39,752 nucleotides of DNA from Candidatus Woesearchaeota archaeon (GTDB taxonomy: Archaea > Nanobdellota > Nanobdellia > Woesearchaeales > GW2011-AR4): NCBI GenBank assembly GCA_018303185.1, contig JAGVYR010000068.1:1-39752 (forward strand), read 5' to 3'. The notes beneath the pieces were generated by a model. That model did no database searches. It had not been told where the DNA came from and saw nothing but the letters and a program-made list of their open reading frames with translations. Position numbers and translations under genes: made by a program. Positions 15,701 to 23,228 of the stretch are shown piece by piece. Numbering within the stretch: the stretch's first letter is position 1; each line of letters starts with the position of its first letter.

Positions 15701-17116
15701 ATGTCTTTTTGGAATGCGCTGATTAACAATCTGCCTGAAGTCCGTGGCCCTACGCAAAAATTTCTTTCTTTCGGGGAAAAGCTCAAGTGGACGGGCATGG
15801 TTCTTGTCATATACTTCATCCTCGGGCTCATGCCTCTTTTCGGATTGGGAGTGAATGCGCTGCAGAGATTCGAAAGCCTTTCTATTATTCTGGGAGCAGA
15901 GTTCGGCTCGCTCATCAGCCTTGGAATAGGGCCGCTTGTCACGGCATCCATAGTTTTGCAGCTTTTGAATGGCTCCGGAATTGTAAAATTTGACCTTACT
16001 TCCCCTGAAGGAAAAAGGACCTTTCAGGGCATACAGAAGCTTCTCGGAATATTCTTCATATTGTTTGAGGGGTTTATATATGTCTTCATGGGTGGCCTTG
16101 CACCTGCAACAGAGCTTATAGGAACTCCTGTATACAATGAGCTCAGGTTTCTGCTCGTGTTCCAGCTTTTCCTTGGCGGCCTTCTTGTGATGTTCATGGA
16201 CGAGGTTGTCTCAAAATGGGGATTTGGCTCCGGCATATCGCTTTTCATCGCAGCCGGGGTTTGCAAGAGCATTTTCGTGCAGGCTTTCAACTGGCTTCCG
16301 GGACCTACCGGGCTTGCAGGCGTGACTTATTCTGTAGGTGCTATTCCGGCATTATTCCAAAGCCTTGCGGCAGGCGATCCTACGACTGCATTAATCATGG
16401 CAGCCTCCATTATATCAACAATACTTGTGTTCGTGCTTGCCGTATATGCGCAGGCGATGAAGGTTGAAATCCCTCTGTCATTCGGAAGGATAAGAGGGCA
16501 CGGGATAAGATGGCCTTTGTCTTTCATCTACACTTCAAACATCCCGGTCATACTTGTCGCCGCATTGATTGCAAATTTCCAGCTGTGGGGCAGCCTGCTG
16601 CAAAAGGTAGGATACCCTATTTTCGGAAGGTTCAGCGAGGCTACGGGGCAGCCCATATCCGGCTTTGTCGCGTGGATGCAAGGCCAGGATATAGTCAACA
16701 CAATAATCAGGCAGCACACCCTGCTTATAGGCTGGAATGTCTACCTGCAGTCAATATTTTACATATTGATATTCATGCTTGGCAGTGTTGTATTCAGCAT
16801 ATTCTGGATGCAGACTGCGGGAATGGATGCAAGGTCGCAGGCAAAGCAGATGATGTCATCGGGGCTGCAGATACCCGGGTTCAGGAGGGATGAGCGTGTT
16901 TTAGAGAGCATACTTAACAGGTACATATGGCCGCTTACTGTGATGGGCGGGCTTACTGTAGGATTTTTGGCTGCATTTGCAGATTTGACAGGAGCGCTGA
17001 GCAGGGGAACTGGAATTTTGCTTACAGTGATGATTGTCTACAAGCTTTATGAGGAAATATCAAAGCAGCACATGATGGATATGAACCCAATGATGAGAAA
17101 GTTCATTGGTGGCTGA
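15701..17116 (+). CDS. secY: Protein translocase subunit SecY
   Basis: 471 residues with about ten hydrophobic helices, the archaeal SecY (Sec61-alpha) channel. Family features are the N-terminal GLMPLFGLGVNALQRFESLS plug region, GPLVTASIVLQLLNGSGIV (TM2b), ALAVYAQAMKVEIPLSFGRI (the cytosolic loop that docks ribosomes), and DARSQAKQMMSSGLQIPGFR in the next large cytosolic loop. It exports secretory proteins, including the many signal-peptide proteins at the right end of this window, and inserts membrane proteins. The gene ends the ribosomal block and precedes the membrane insertase gene by 29 bases. Confidence 0.97.
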   Translation: MSFWNALINNLPEVRGPTQKFLSFGEKLKWTGMVLVIYFILGLMPLFGLGVNALQRFESLSIILGAEFGSLISLGIGPLVTASIVLQLLNGSGIVKFDLTSPEGKRTFQGIQKLLGIFFILFEGFIYVFMGGLAPATELIGTPVYNELRFLLVFQLFLGGLLVMFMDEVVSKWGFGSGISLFIAAGVCKSIFVQAFNWLPGPTGLAGVTYSVGAIPALFQSLAAGDPTTALIMAASIISTILVFVLAVYAQAMKVEIPLSFGRIRGHGIRWPLSFIYTSNIPVILVAALIANFQLWGSLLQKVGYPIFGRFSEATGQPISGFVAWMQGQDIVNTIIRQHTLLIGWNVYLQSIFYILIFMLGSVVFSIFWMQTAGMDARSQAKQMMSSGLQIPGFRRDERVLESILNRYIWPLTVMGGLTVGFLAAFADLTGALSRGTGILLTVMIVYKLYEEISKQHMMDMNPMMRKFIGG

Positions 17117-17145
17117 AGCCGGCACAATAAAAGAGGGGTGTTAAT

Positions 17146-17889
17146 ATGTCATTTGTGAATATACTGGATTCTGTATTTTCTCCATTGCTTAGGTTGGATT
17201 CTTTTCTCGCGGTGTTTCTTATGTCCCTGCTCGTGTCAGTGATTATAACCTTAATCTACAAGTACACGACTGATCAGAACCTCATGAAACGGCTGAAAGA
17301 TGAGATGAAAGCCCTCCAAAAGGATATGAAAAGTCTGAAGAAAGAGCCTCAAAAGGCCATGGAAGTGCAGAAGAAGGCGATGCAGGCAAACATGAAGTAC
17401 ATGACGCAGTCCATGAAAAGCACACTCTACACAATCCTTCCGATAATAATAATTTTCGGGTGGATGAACGCGAATTTCGCCTATGAGCCTATAATGCCCG
17501 GGCAGGATTTCACTGTGACAGCATCTTTCGCAAAAGGCACATCAGGGGATATTGAAATAAATGTTCCTGAAGGGATGCAAATTGGGGGGGATGCGAAGAA
17601 GAGCATTGAGGGCGACAGCGCAAAATGGGTGCTGAGCGGCGAGGAAGGGGAGTATCTGCTTCTGTTTAATTACGAAGGGGAGCAGTTTGACAAGGATGTG
17701 CTTATAACAAGAGAGCAGGCATACAAGCCTGTTGCGAAGAAAATAAAGGATGACAAGCTAAAGTCAATAAGCATCGAGAACGAAAAGAAAAAAATACTTC
17801 CGGTGGTAGGGTGGGGGTGGCTGGGCACTTACATTATACTATCTATTGCATTCAGCATGGCCCTGAGAAAGGCGCTCAAGATATATTGA
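17146..17889 (+). CDS. EMC3/TMCO1/YidC-like membrane insertase (DUF106)
   Basis: 247 residues. Order: N-terminal segment, TM1 (about 18-38), a positively charged coiled-coil (about 44-90, many Met/Lys/Gln), TM2 (about 93-112), an outside domain, and TM3 (about 219-241). This is the Oxa1-superfamily plan of archaeal DUF106 proteins, which insert membrane proteins and are often next to secY. The odd point is the outside part: about 100 residues (115-215) rich in beta-type sequence (FTVTASFAKG, EYLLLFNYEGE), where many archaeal members have only a short loop. A strong ribosome-binding site GAGGGGTG (17133-17140) precedes the ATG. It is the last gene of the operon; a T-run follows. Confidence 0.88.
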   Translation: MSFVNILDSVFSPLLRLDSFLAVFLMSLLVSVIITLIYKYTTDQNLMKRLKDEMKALQKDMKSLKKEPQKAMEVQKKAMQANMKYMTQSMKSTLYTILPIIIIFGWMNANFAYEPIMPGQDFTVTASFAKGTSGDIEINVPEGMQIGGDAKKSIEGDSAKWVLSGEEGEYLLLFNYEGEQFDKDVLITREQAYKPVAKKIKDDKLKSISIENEKKKILPVVGWGWLGTYIILSIAFSMALRKALKIY

Positions 17890-17911
17890 GGATTTGGCCC
17901 TAGAAAAATTA

Positions 17912-17924
17912 TTTTTATGTTTTT
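17912..17924 (+). terminator. T-run at the end of the ribosomal/SecY operon
   Basis: A run of tttttatgttttt follows the insertase stop by about 22 bases. Short oligo-T tracts are the intrinsic termination signal of archaeal RNA polymerase. It overlaps the 3' end of the convergent pilin-like gene, so the two transcripts would meet here. Confidence 0.45.
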
Positions 17925-18424
17925 CGGGATTGGCATCTCACTATATTCTCTGCCTTGACGGTGGCTTTCGGGCATACATCTATTGATGCCTCTGACTTTA
18001 TTTTCGGGATAAGCTGCATCTGTCTTATTGAGCCGTACGTTGCGAAATCGTAAGAGACTATCTGCTCGTCCCGCTTTTCAAGATTGAGGACCTGTCCCTG
18101 TTTTATCTTTATGTTGTTGAAGTCAAGGAACTTGGTGCTCTTTGAGCCTACAATCCACACTCCAAGACCCTCTAAGTCAACAGATCCTGTGTTTTCGACT
18201 GAAAAGAATACAAGCCCGTCTGCGTCAAGGCCCCTGTAGCAGGCATCATATCCTGAGCTTGAGTCTATAGCTATCTTTACGCCTATGCATTTCTCATCTG
18301 CCTGGCTTGGGTCTATATTCCTGCCCCAGTTCATCACTACAGCGCCAAGAGCGACTGCGAATGAGATGAGAAGCACTGTGGCTATCAATGGCGATACTCC
18401 CTTTTTTTTTAGATTCGTGCCCAT
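17915..18424 (-). CDS. Type IV pilin-like surface protein
   Basis: 169 residues. The N-terminus is the archaeal type IV pilin signature (class III signal peptide): basic head, KKKG followed by VSPLIATVLLISFAVALGAV, with prepilin peptidase cleavage expected after the Gly at about residue 9. The hydrophobic stretch (about 10-33) would form the pilin core helix. The rest is a beta-rich extracellular domain with four Cys (45, 61, 151, 164 approximately), able to make disulfides. Archaeal pilins of this kind form adhesion pili or minor pseudopilins. No ATPase or platform gene is nearby, so its partners must be elsewhere. It is convergent with the SecY operon and monocistronic here. Confidence 0.75.
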   Translation of the reverse strand: MGTNLKKKGVSPLIATVLLISFAVALGAVVMNWGRNIDPSQADEKCIGVKIAIDSSSGYDACYRGLDADGLVFFSVENTGSVDLEGLGVWIVGSKSTKFLDFNNIKIKQGQVLNLEKRDEQIVSYDFATYGSIRQMQLIPKIKSEASIDVCPKATVKAENIVRCQSRKT

Positions 18425-18447
18425 ACCAAAAAATCCCTGTTCTCCAT

Positions 18448-18459
18448 AATATATAAAGG
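18448..18459 (-). promoter_or_regulatory. TATA box of the pilin-like gene
   Basis: On the minus strand the sequence reads ctttatatatta, centred about 29 bases before the ATG at 18424. The transcription start would fall only a few bases before the ATG, so the mRNA is probably leaderless or nearly so. Confidence 0.55.
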
Positions 18460-18814
18460 TTATGATTGAAATTCGCCAACTTAAGGCGCCATTTTGCCCG
18501 GTGGTTTTTTATATTTTTTATTTTATGAAACTATACTCACGGACAAAATCTATTGAGCAATAGTTGTCCGTTCGTAATAAGTAAAGGCATATTTATTGCT
18601 CAAATTTTTGTGCCTTTTACTATATTGCTTCTGTTTATTGAAGAAAAACCATTCCTTGGTTTCGGAACACACTTTTTGCCTCACTCCAAAACAAATGGCG
18701 GGCTTATCTTAACCTTTATTGGGAAAACCATTCCACTCAATCAGAACATGTAACCTGCCTCGCAAAAAATAATGAGGCGGCTTTAAGCCGGCCTTGAAAT
18801 TGCCAACAAAAAGG
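18460..18814. other. Gene-free spacer between pilin-like gene and eL34
   Basis: No convincing gene is seen. The stretch holds a T-rich run (18504-18525), an interrupted inverted repeat at 18539-18571 listed separately, and two copies of aaaaccattcc (18645-18655 and 18724-18734). A plus-strand frame of 66 codons at 18553-18753 is open but has no promoter-like or protein-like features that I trust. Confidence 0.5.
18539..18571. repeat. Bulged hairpin in the spacer
   Basis: Outer arms acggacaa (18539-18546) and ttgtccgt (18564-18571) are perfect complements. Inner arms ctatt (18550-18554) and aatag (18559-18563) also pair perfectly, around the loop gagc, with a three-base bulge (aat) on the left. 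This gives a 13-bp stem in all. It may be a small RNA element, a protein-binding site or a remnant; no T-run follows it directly. Confidence 0.45.
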
Positions 18815-18823
18815 TTTATAAAT
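18815..18823 (+). promoter_or_regulatory. TATA box of the eL34-eL14 unit
   Basis: The sequence tttataaat lies about 26 bases before the eL34 ATG at 18846, which points to a leaderless mRNA. It shows that eL34-eL14 is a transcription unit separate from the SecY operon. Confidence 0.6.
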
Positions 18824-18845
18824 CAAGTTTAATTCCGCTATCTTC

Positions 18846-19112
18846 ATGACAGCACCGAAAGACAAGTCAACCAGCCTGAGAAAGATGAAAGTAAGGGTGG
18901 CTGGAGGAAGAACTGCTACTCACTATAAAAGGAAGGCTCCAAAGGCCGCAAAATGCGGCAATTGCGGGGCAGTCCTGCATGGAATTCCAAGAGCAAGGCC
19001 ATATAAGATGAGGACAATGGCCAAATCAAGGAAGACAGTGGAAAGGCCATTTGGCGGAAACCTTTGCAGCAGATGCATGAGGGCTGCTATTGTGGAGAAG
19101 GCAAGGCAATAG
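18846..19112 (+). CDS. rpl34e: Ribosomal protein eL34 (L34e)
   Basis: 88 residues, the archaeal eL34. Motifs are the basic start (KDKSTSLRKMKVRVAGGRTA), TATHYKRKAPKAAKCGNCG, and LHGIPRARPYKMRTMAKSRK. The cysteine pairs CGNC and CSRC are the expected zinc ligands. eL34 is a 23S-binding protein of archaea and eukaryotes. In many archaea a cytidylate kinase gene follows; here eL14 follows directly after 79 bases. Confidence 0.95.
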   Translation: MTAPKDKSTSLRKMKVRVAGGRTATHYKRKAPKAAKCGNCGAVLHGIPRARPYKMRTMAKSRKTVERPFGGNLCSRCMRAAIVEKARQ

Positions 19113-19149
19113 CTAATATCGGTTAAAAATAAAAACAGTGTTGTCCCAC

Positions 19150-19169
19150 GGGGCTATGGCAACATCCCC
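19150..19169 (+). promoter_or_regulatory. Hairpin with GCAA loop before eL14
   Basis: gggg (19150-19153) pairs with cccc (19166-19169), and after a two-base bulge atg (19156-19158) pairs with cat (19163-19165) around the loop gcaa, a GNRA-type tetraloop. The hairpin ends 22 bases before the eL14 ATG and leaves its ribosome-binding site (ggaggg, 19182-19187) free. It could be a regulatory leader element or chance. Confidence 0.35.
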
Positions 19170-19191
19170 AATATGTGAGACGGAGGGAAAA

Positions 19192-19587
19192 ATGATTGAC
19201 GTAGGAAGGTTATGTGTGAAAACAGCAGGCAGGGATGCCGGCCTTAAGTGCGTTGTTGTTGACATAGCAGACAGCAAGCTTGTTCTTATTGATGGCGAGA
19301 CAAGAAGGAGAAAATGCAATATTGCCCATCTTGAGCCCCTGAATCAGGTTCTTGATATAAAGAAAGGCGCTTCCCATGACGATGTCAGGAAGGAGCTTGA
19401 GAAGCTCGGCCTGAAGGCAAGGGACACGAAGCCTAAGGAGAAGAAGGAAAGGCCCGTTTCACAGAAGCGAGCCAAGGCTGCAGAAGTGAAGGGCAAAGCG
19501 CAGGCTGAAAAATCTGCCGGGGAGAAGGCAAAGGCTGCTCCTGTGAAGAAGGAAGCGAAGAAAGAAAGCAAGGCCAAAAAGGCTTAA
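19192..19587 (+). CDS. rpl14e: Ribosomal protein eL14 (L14e) with Lys/Ala-rich tail
   Basis: 131 residues. The KOW-type barrel covers the first 75 or so: MIDVGRLCVKTAGRDAGLKC, VVVDIADSKLVLIDGETRRR and KCNIAHLEPL are the eL14 pattern. The frame is open 18 codons upstream, but ATG 19192 has the correct family start and ggaggg in front. The last 50 residues are Lys/Ala/Glu-rich and look disordered, as in other ribosomal proteins here. eL14 binds 23S rRNA on the solvent side. Confidence 0.93.
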   Translation: MIDVGRLCVKTAGRDAGLKCVVVDIADSKLVLIDGETRRRKCNIAHLEPLNQVLDIKKGASHDDVRKELEKLGLKARDTKPKEKKERPVSQKRAKAAEVKGKAQAEKSAGEKAKAAPVKKEAKKESKAKKA

Positions 19588-19601
19588 GGGAAGCGAAGGT
19601 T

Positions 19602-19640
19602 TGGTTTTCTCTTTGTTTTTTGCTTATTTTTTGTGTTTTA
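19602..19640 (+). terminator. T-rich terminator after eL14
   Basis: Several T-runs (ggttttctctttgttttttg, then cttattttttgtgtttt) begin about 15 bases after the eL14 stop. Multiple U-tracts are the usual archaeal termination signal. The region to 19731 has no gene and separates eL14 from the convergent pheT. Confidence 0.55.
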
Positions 19641-19731
19641 GTATTGCGTATACCTTTTTTTATGCTTGGATTTTTCCATTGAGGCTTTTTATTTGGATTG
19701 ATTGCAAGATTAGAATAAACCGCCAGAGAAA

Positions 19732-21387
19732 TCACTTCTTCTCCATAGCCTCAAACAGCCCAGTAAGATTAAGCTCGAAAACAGCTACGGGCATTGTAAG
19801 CTGCCAGTTTTCCAGGACTGCCGGCGAAATCTCGCCAATGTATGCGACTTCTTTTCCGTGCACGGATGCCCTTCCCACGCGGCCTTCAATGAATGAGTCA
19901 TGGAGGATTTCCTTGACATCGTATTTCATGCCCAATGAGCTGAAAAGATAATCAAGAACCTGCCTTATTCCTGTGTAATCTGACTTTTCATGGCAAATTC
20001 CGACTGCAATCCTGTCAGCTTCCCTGATTCCCGCCTCTTCCCTGATGTCCTTTGAAAACACGCGACCTATTGCAAAAATATTCTGAGGATATTCGTGGTG
20101 CTTGTTCTTGGAGAAGATTTCGATGATGCTAGGAACCATCCATGCCCTCAAAATGTCATATTCCTGCGAGATTGAGTTTGAAAGCCTTATTGCATCAATT
20201 TTTAAGTTCATTCTTGAAGACTGCAGCTGCTCGTTGCTGAGGCTGTAGGTGCTTGCCTCGATAAAGCCAAGCCCAGTCAAAAGGCCGGCAATCTTGTTCT
20301 TGAAATCCTCAAACCTGTCCTCCTGGCCTATTGTGGCTACATTCGGGATTATGTGCTCAAAATTCTCATAGCCAAACGCGATTGCAATGTCCTCTGCAAA
20401 ATCTGCCTGATGGAGGATGTCTGTCCTGTATGCCGGGACAAGAACCTTGCCGGATTTGCAGCCATGGCCCATCCTTTCAAGGCATTTTTTTGCGCCTGCC
20501 TCATTTAAATTCAGTCCGAGAAGCCTGTTTATGTAAGGAATGTCGAGCTTTATTTCTTCCGGAGCAAGGTCTGGAGTTGTGTGCTTCCTGCCGCCATAAT
20601 GAAGCTCCATTGAATATATCTTCCCGCCCATTTCATATAAGGCGGTTACAATCATATTGAGGCATTTTTTCAGGATGCTGAAGTCAAAGCCGGAGCATTC
20701 TATGAAAACATCTTTCGTATCTTCGGATATTTTCCCGACATTGTGCGAGTTTATTATGGGCGGCATTGACAATACCTGATTGTTTGCATCAACGAAAATC
20801 GGGAAGAGTTTCTTTCCCTCGAGAAGATAGCCATATTCTTTCCCTGTTGGGTGCTGCTCCAGTATCTGCCTTGCAGTCATTTCTTTTTTCCCTTCAAGCG
20901 GATGGAATCTTATCTCTTCAGGCTTCTTCGCCATATACCTTATCGGCATTTTTATCTTTTCAAGCGGATAAATCCCTATTGCAATCTTCTTCCTGTGGCG
21001 GCCGTAGGTTATGTGGAGCTTTTCCTGTATGTCGATTACTTCTTTTATCTTTTCGTCGTCGAATGAAAGTCCGCGAACGATTGCGCAGGCTGTGTACGGC
21101 CTTACATCCTTTACAGAATCCTCAATGATTACTTTTTCTCCGGATTTTTCCACAGGATAATCCCTTAATCCGGTTTTGTGGCCAATGAATGATGAGAAAG
21201 CGCGGGAGAAGCCCTGCACTGAAAGCATGTCTGGTCTGTTTGGGAATATCTCCACTATGATTTCGTCCTTGTTCACTTCATCAAGGTCCGTTCCGAGATA
21301 GCTTATCCTGTCTTTAAGCTTGTCTTCGGGCAGCTTTTTTCCGACAAGCTGCTCAAACACTTTCCTGCTGATGTTTATTGTCGGCAT
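19732..21387 (-). CDS. pheT: Phenylalanine--tRNA ligase beta subunit
   Basis: 551 residues, the archaeal/eukaryotic-type PheT, shorter than the bacterial form. Family features are the start PTINISRKVFEQLVGKKL, the B3/B4 domain with NRPDMLSVQGFSRAF, the B5 domain with PAYRTDILHQADFAEDIAIA, and the catalytic-like C-terminal module including YIGEISPAVLENW. With PheS it forms the alpha2-beta2 enzyme that charges tRNA-Phe; the beta subunit carries editing and tRNA-binding parts. It follows pheS by 14 bases on the same strand, so the pair is one operon. Confidence 0.96.
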   Translation of the reverse strand: MPTINISRKVFEQLVGKKLPEDKLKDRISYLGTDLDEVNKDEIIVEIFPNRPDMLSVQGFSRAFSSFIGHKTGLRDYPVEKSGEKVIIEDSVKDVRPYTACAIVRGLSFDDEKIKEVIDIQEKLHITYGRHRKKIAIGIYPLEKIKMPIRYMAKKPEEIRFHPLEGKKEMTARQILEQHPTGKEYGYLLEGKKLFPIFVDANNQVLSMPPIINSHNVGKISEDTKDVFIECSGFDFSILKKCLNMIVTALYEMGGKIYSMELHYGGRKHTTPDLAPEEIKLDIPYINRLLGLNLNEAGAKKCLERMGHGCKSGKVLVPAYRTDILHQADFAEDIAIAFGYENFEHIIPNVATIGQEDRFEDFKNKIAGLLTGLGFIEASTYSLSNEQLQSSRMNLKIDAIRLSNSISQEYDILRAWMVPSIIEIFSKNKHHEYPQNIFAIGRVFSKDIREEAGIREADRIAVGICHEKSDYTGIRQVLDYLFSSLGMKYDVKEILHDSFIEGRVGRASVHGKEVAYIGEISPAVLENWQLTMPVAVFELNLTGLFEAMEKK

Positions 21388-21401
21388 TTTTCCCTTTCAG
21401 A

Positions 21402-22934
21402 TTATTTCATCCATAACTTGCTTTCCCTCAGCTGCCTGAGGTCGTTCCTGTAAACGTCCCTTACATCCTGGAAGCCGTAGTATTCCATTATTGTCCTTTC
21501 CAGCCCTATTCCCCATGCCAAAACGGGGCATTCAAACCCGAGAAGGGGCTTTACCATCTCCGGCCTGAAGATGCCGCATCCTCCGAGCTCTACCCACTGC
21601 TTTTTTGCCGGGTGCCATACATCAATCTCCGCTGAAGGCTCTGTATACGGGAAATGTGCGGGCCTTATCCTTACATCCGGGAATCCCATCTTAGCGAAAA
21701 ACTGCTTCAGGTAGCCCTTAAGGTGCTTGAAATTTGCATTAGGGTCAACGACAATGCCGCCAACCTGATGGAACTCGAACAGGCTTTTCCATGACAAGGA
21801 TTCGTTCCTAAAGACCCTCATTATCTGGAATGTTTTTATCGGAAGGTCCTCTTTTTTTGTGCTGGCCAGTGTCTTGGCGCTGAGAAAAGTGTCGTGGGTT
21901 ATCATCATAAGCCTTTTTGCCTCTTTCTCGCTCCATTCATACTGCCAGCCTTTGCTTCCTGTTGTCCATCCATTTTCGTGCGATGCCTTTACCTTCTTTG
22001 ACAGCTCTGCTGGTATTTTTCCCTCTGACGGGTCCTTGATATAGAATGTGTCCTGCATATCCCTTGCCGGGTGGTCCTGCGGCACGAATAAAGCATCAAG
22101 GTCCCAGAAAGCTGTCTGGACGTAATTGCCAGTCATCTCCCTGAAGCCAAGGTCAAGCCATATGCTCTTTATGTATTCTATCGCCTGCGGAACAAAATGC
22201 CTTTTCCCGCCTGAAATCTTGGGGACGTTTATTGAAACGTCGTAATGCCTGAACTTTTTGTTTTTCCATGTGCTGCTCTTCAGCATCTCTGGCGTGAGTG
22301 ATTCTATTACGTTCTCGCTCTTCACTCCTGATTTAATGAGCTTTTTGCCTATATCTGTAAGGTGGGGGATGACTTCTTTTACTACACTTACTTTCACAAT
22401 TTCTCTTCTCTTCTTTAGAGATTCAAGGGCGAATTTTTCTTCCGGGCTAAGGCTTTTTACATCAACAGGGAATGTTTTTTTCAGGAATTTTTCTTCAAGC
22501 CACTCTTTTTTTAATAGTGCTTTTCCCTGTTCTGTTATTTCGGCAGCAGGCTCGCTGCCTTCCTTTCCTACATTGATTGCCGCCTTTTGCTTCAGGGCCC
22601 CTATGCTGATGCCTATCTCTTCCCTCTCAAGCCCTGTTTTTTTGGCTATTTCCGAAAGGGCCGTTTTTCCTTCAAGCGCTTTTAAGAAGTTTCTTTCCGG
22701 GAGGCCGTGGTTTTTGTACTTGTCGCCGTTTGTGTCCAAGGAAACCATTTCCCTGAATTCTTTGTTCAGGCCGATAATTTTCTTGTTCTGGAGCCACTGG
22801 AGTGCACGCATTACCTCAAGGTCTTTCAGCCCCGCCTCTTTCATTATCACGCTGAAAGAATTTGTCTTTGCGAGCAAAGGCAGAACTTTCCTTTCCAACG
22901 GATGCAATCCGGCTGCGAGCCTGTCAGTGTCCAT
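21402..22934 (-). CDS. pheS: Phenylalanine--tRNA ligase alpha subunit
   Basis: 510 residues, the archaeal length for PheS. The first 200 or so residues form small winged-helix-type DNA/RNA-binding domains typical of archaeal and eukaryotic PheS (HPLERKVLPLLAKTNSF at the start). The class II catalytic domain follows: HPARDMQDTFYIKDP (motif 2 region), HDTFLSAKTLAST, KTFQIMRVFRNESLSW, and the motif 3 region ending GIGLERTIMEYYGFQDVRDV. It activates Phe with ATP and transfers it to tRNA. It is first in the pheST operon. Confidence 0.96.
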   Translation of the reverse strand: MDTDRLAAGLHPLERKVLPLLAKTNSFSVIMKEAGLKDLEVMRALQWLQNKKIIGLNKEFREMVSLDTNGDKYKNHGLPERNFLKALEGKTALSEIAKKTGLEREEIGISIGALKQKAAINVGKEGSEPAAEITEQGKALLKKEWLEEKFLKKTFPVDVKSLSPEEKFALESLKKRREIVKVSVVKEVIPHLTDIGKKLIKSGVKSENVIESLTPEMLKSSTWKNKKFRHYDVSINVPKISGGKRHFVPQAIEYIKSIWLDLGFREMTGNYVQTAFWDLDALFVPQDHPARDMQDTFYIKDPSEGKIPAELSKKVKASHENGWTTGSKGWQYEWSEKEAKRLMMITHDTFLSAKTLASTKKEDLPIKTFQIMRVFRNESLSWKSLFEFHQVGGIVVDPNANFKHLKGYLKQFFAKMGFPDVRIRPAHFPYTEPSAEIDVWHPAKKQWVELGGCGIFRPEMVKPLLGFECPVLAWGIGLERTIMEYYGFQDVRDVYRNDLRQLRESKLWMK

Positions 22935-22955
22935 AGAAGCGGAAGGAAGGTTTTT

Positions 22956-22966
22956 GGTTTAAAAAG
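22956..22966 (-). promoter_or_regulatory. TATA-like box of pheST
   Basis: On the minus strand the sequence reads ctttttaaacc, centred about 27 bases before the pheS ATG at 22934. This fits a leaderless pheST mRNA. It lies 12 bases from the inverted-repeat element at 22978-23069. Confidence 0.4.
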
Positions 22967-22977
22967 TTGTTGTTTTG

Positions 22978-23069
22978 CAGGCTAAGTCAACTCTGTGGCG
23001 CAAATGGCGCATTTAGCACAAAGTCTACATATAGAATTTTTTACAACTCACGAAAGTTGACTTAGCCTG
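22978..23069. repeat. 92-bp element bounded by perfect 15-bp inverted repeats
   Basis: The arms caggctaagtcaact (22978-22992) and agttgacttagcctg (23055-23069) are exact reverse complements, separated by 62 bases. The interior contains the short palindromic aaatggcgcattt and no open frame. Such a unit may be a small mobile element remnant (MITE-like), or may fold as a long-stemmed RNA. No target-site duplication was confirmed by eye. It lies in the pheST upstream region, which has no plus-strand gene. Confidence 0.6.
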
Positions 23070-23090
23070 TTTTGCGAAGATTTTAAGGCA

Positions 23091-23157
23091 ATCTGAATAG
23101 GTTAGCTGGTTATTTGATATTCTTTACGCTTTCTTATAGAGCTATCTTTATTCAGAT
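23091..23157. repeat. Second inverted repeat, 9-bp arms
   Basis: The arms atctgaata (23091-23099) and tattcagat (23149-23157) are perfect complements 49 bases apart. This lies 21 bases after the end of the 92-bp element, so the spacer 22935-23228 holds two nested-type dyads and no gene. Confidence 0.4.
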
Positions 23158-23228
23158 GGTAATATGTAAATTTTTGCCATTATCATAAGTTTGGAAAATC
23201 ATTAAGATGGCTCTTTATGTTCAAAATA

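Noticed and set aside
18645-18734. Direct repeat aaaaccattcc as a mobile-element target duplication
   Set aside because: The enclosed 68 bases hold no inverted ends or gene, and an 11-base match in AT-rich DNA may be chance.
18553-18753. 66-codon plus-strand frame in the spacer
   Set aside because: No ribosome-binding site or well-placed TATA box, an unprotein-like composition, and it overlaps a hairpin region.
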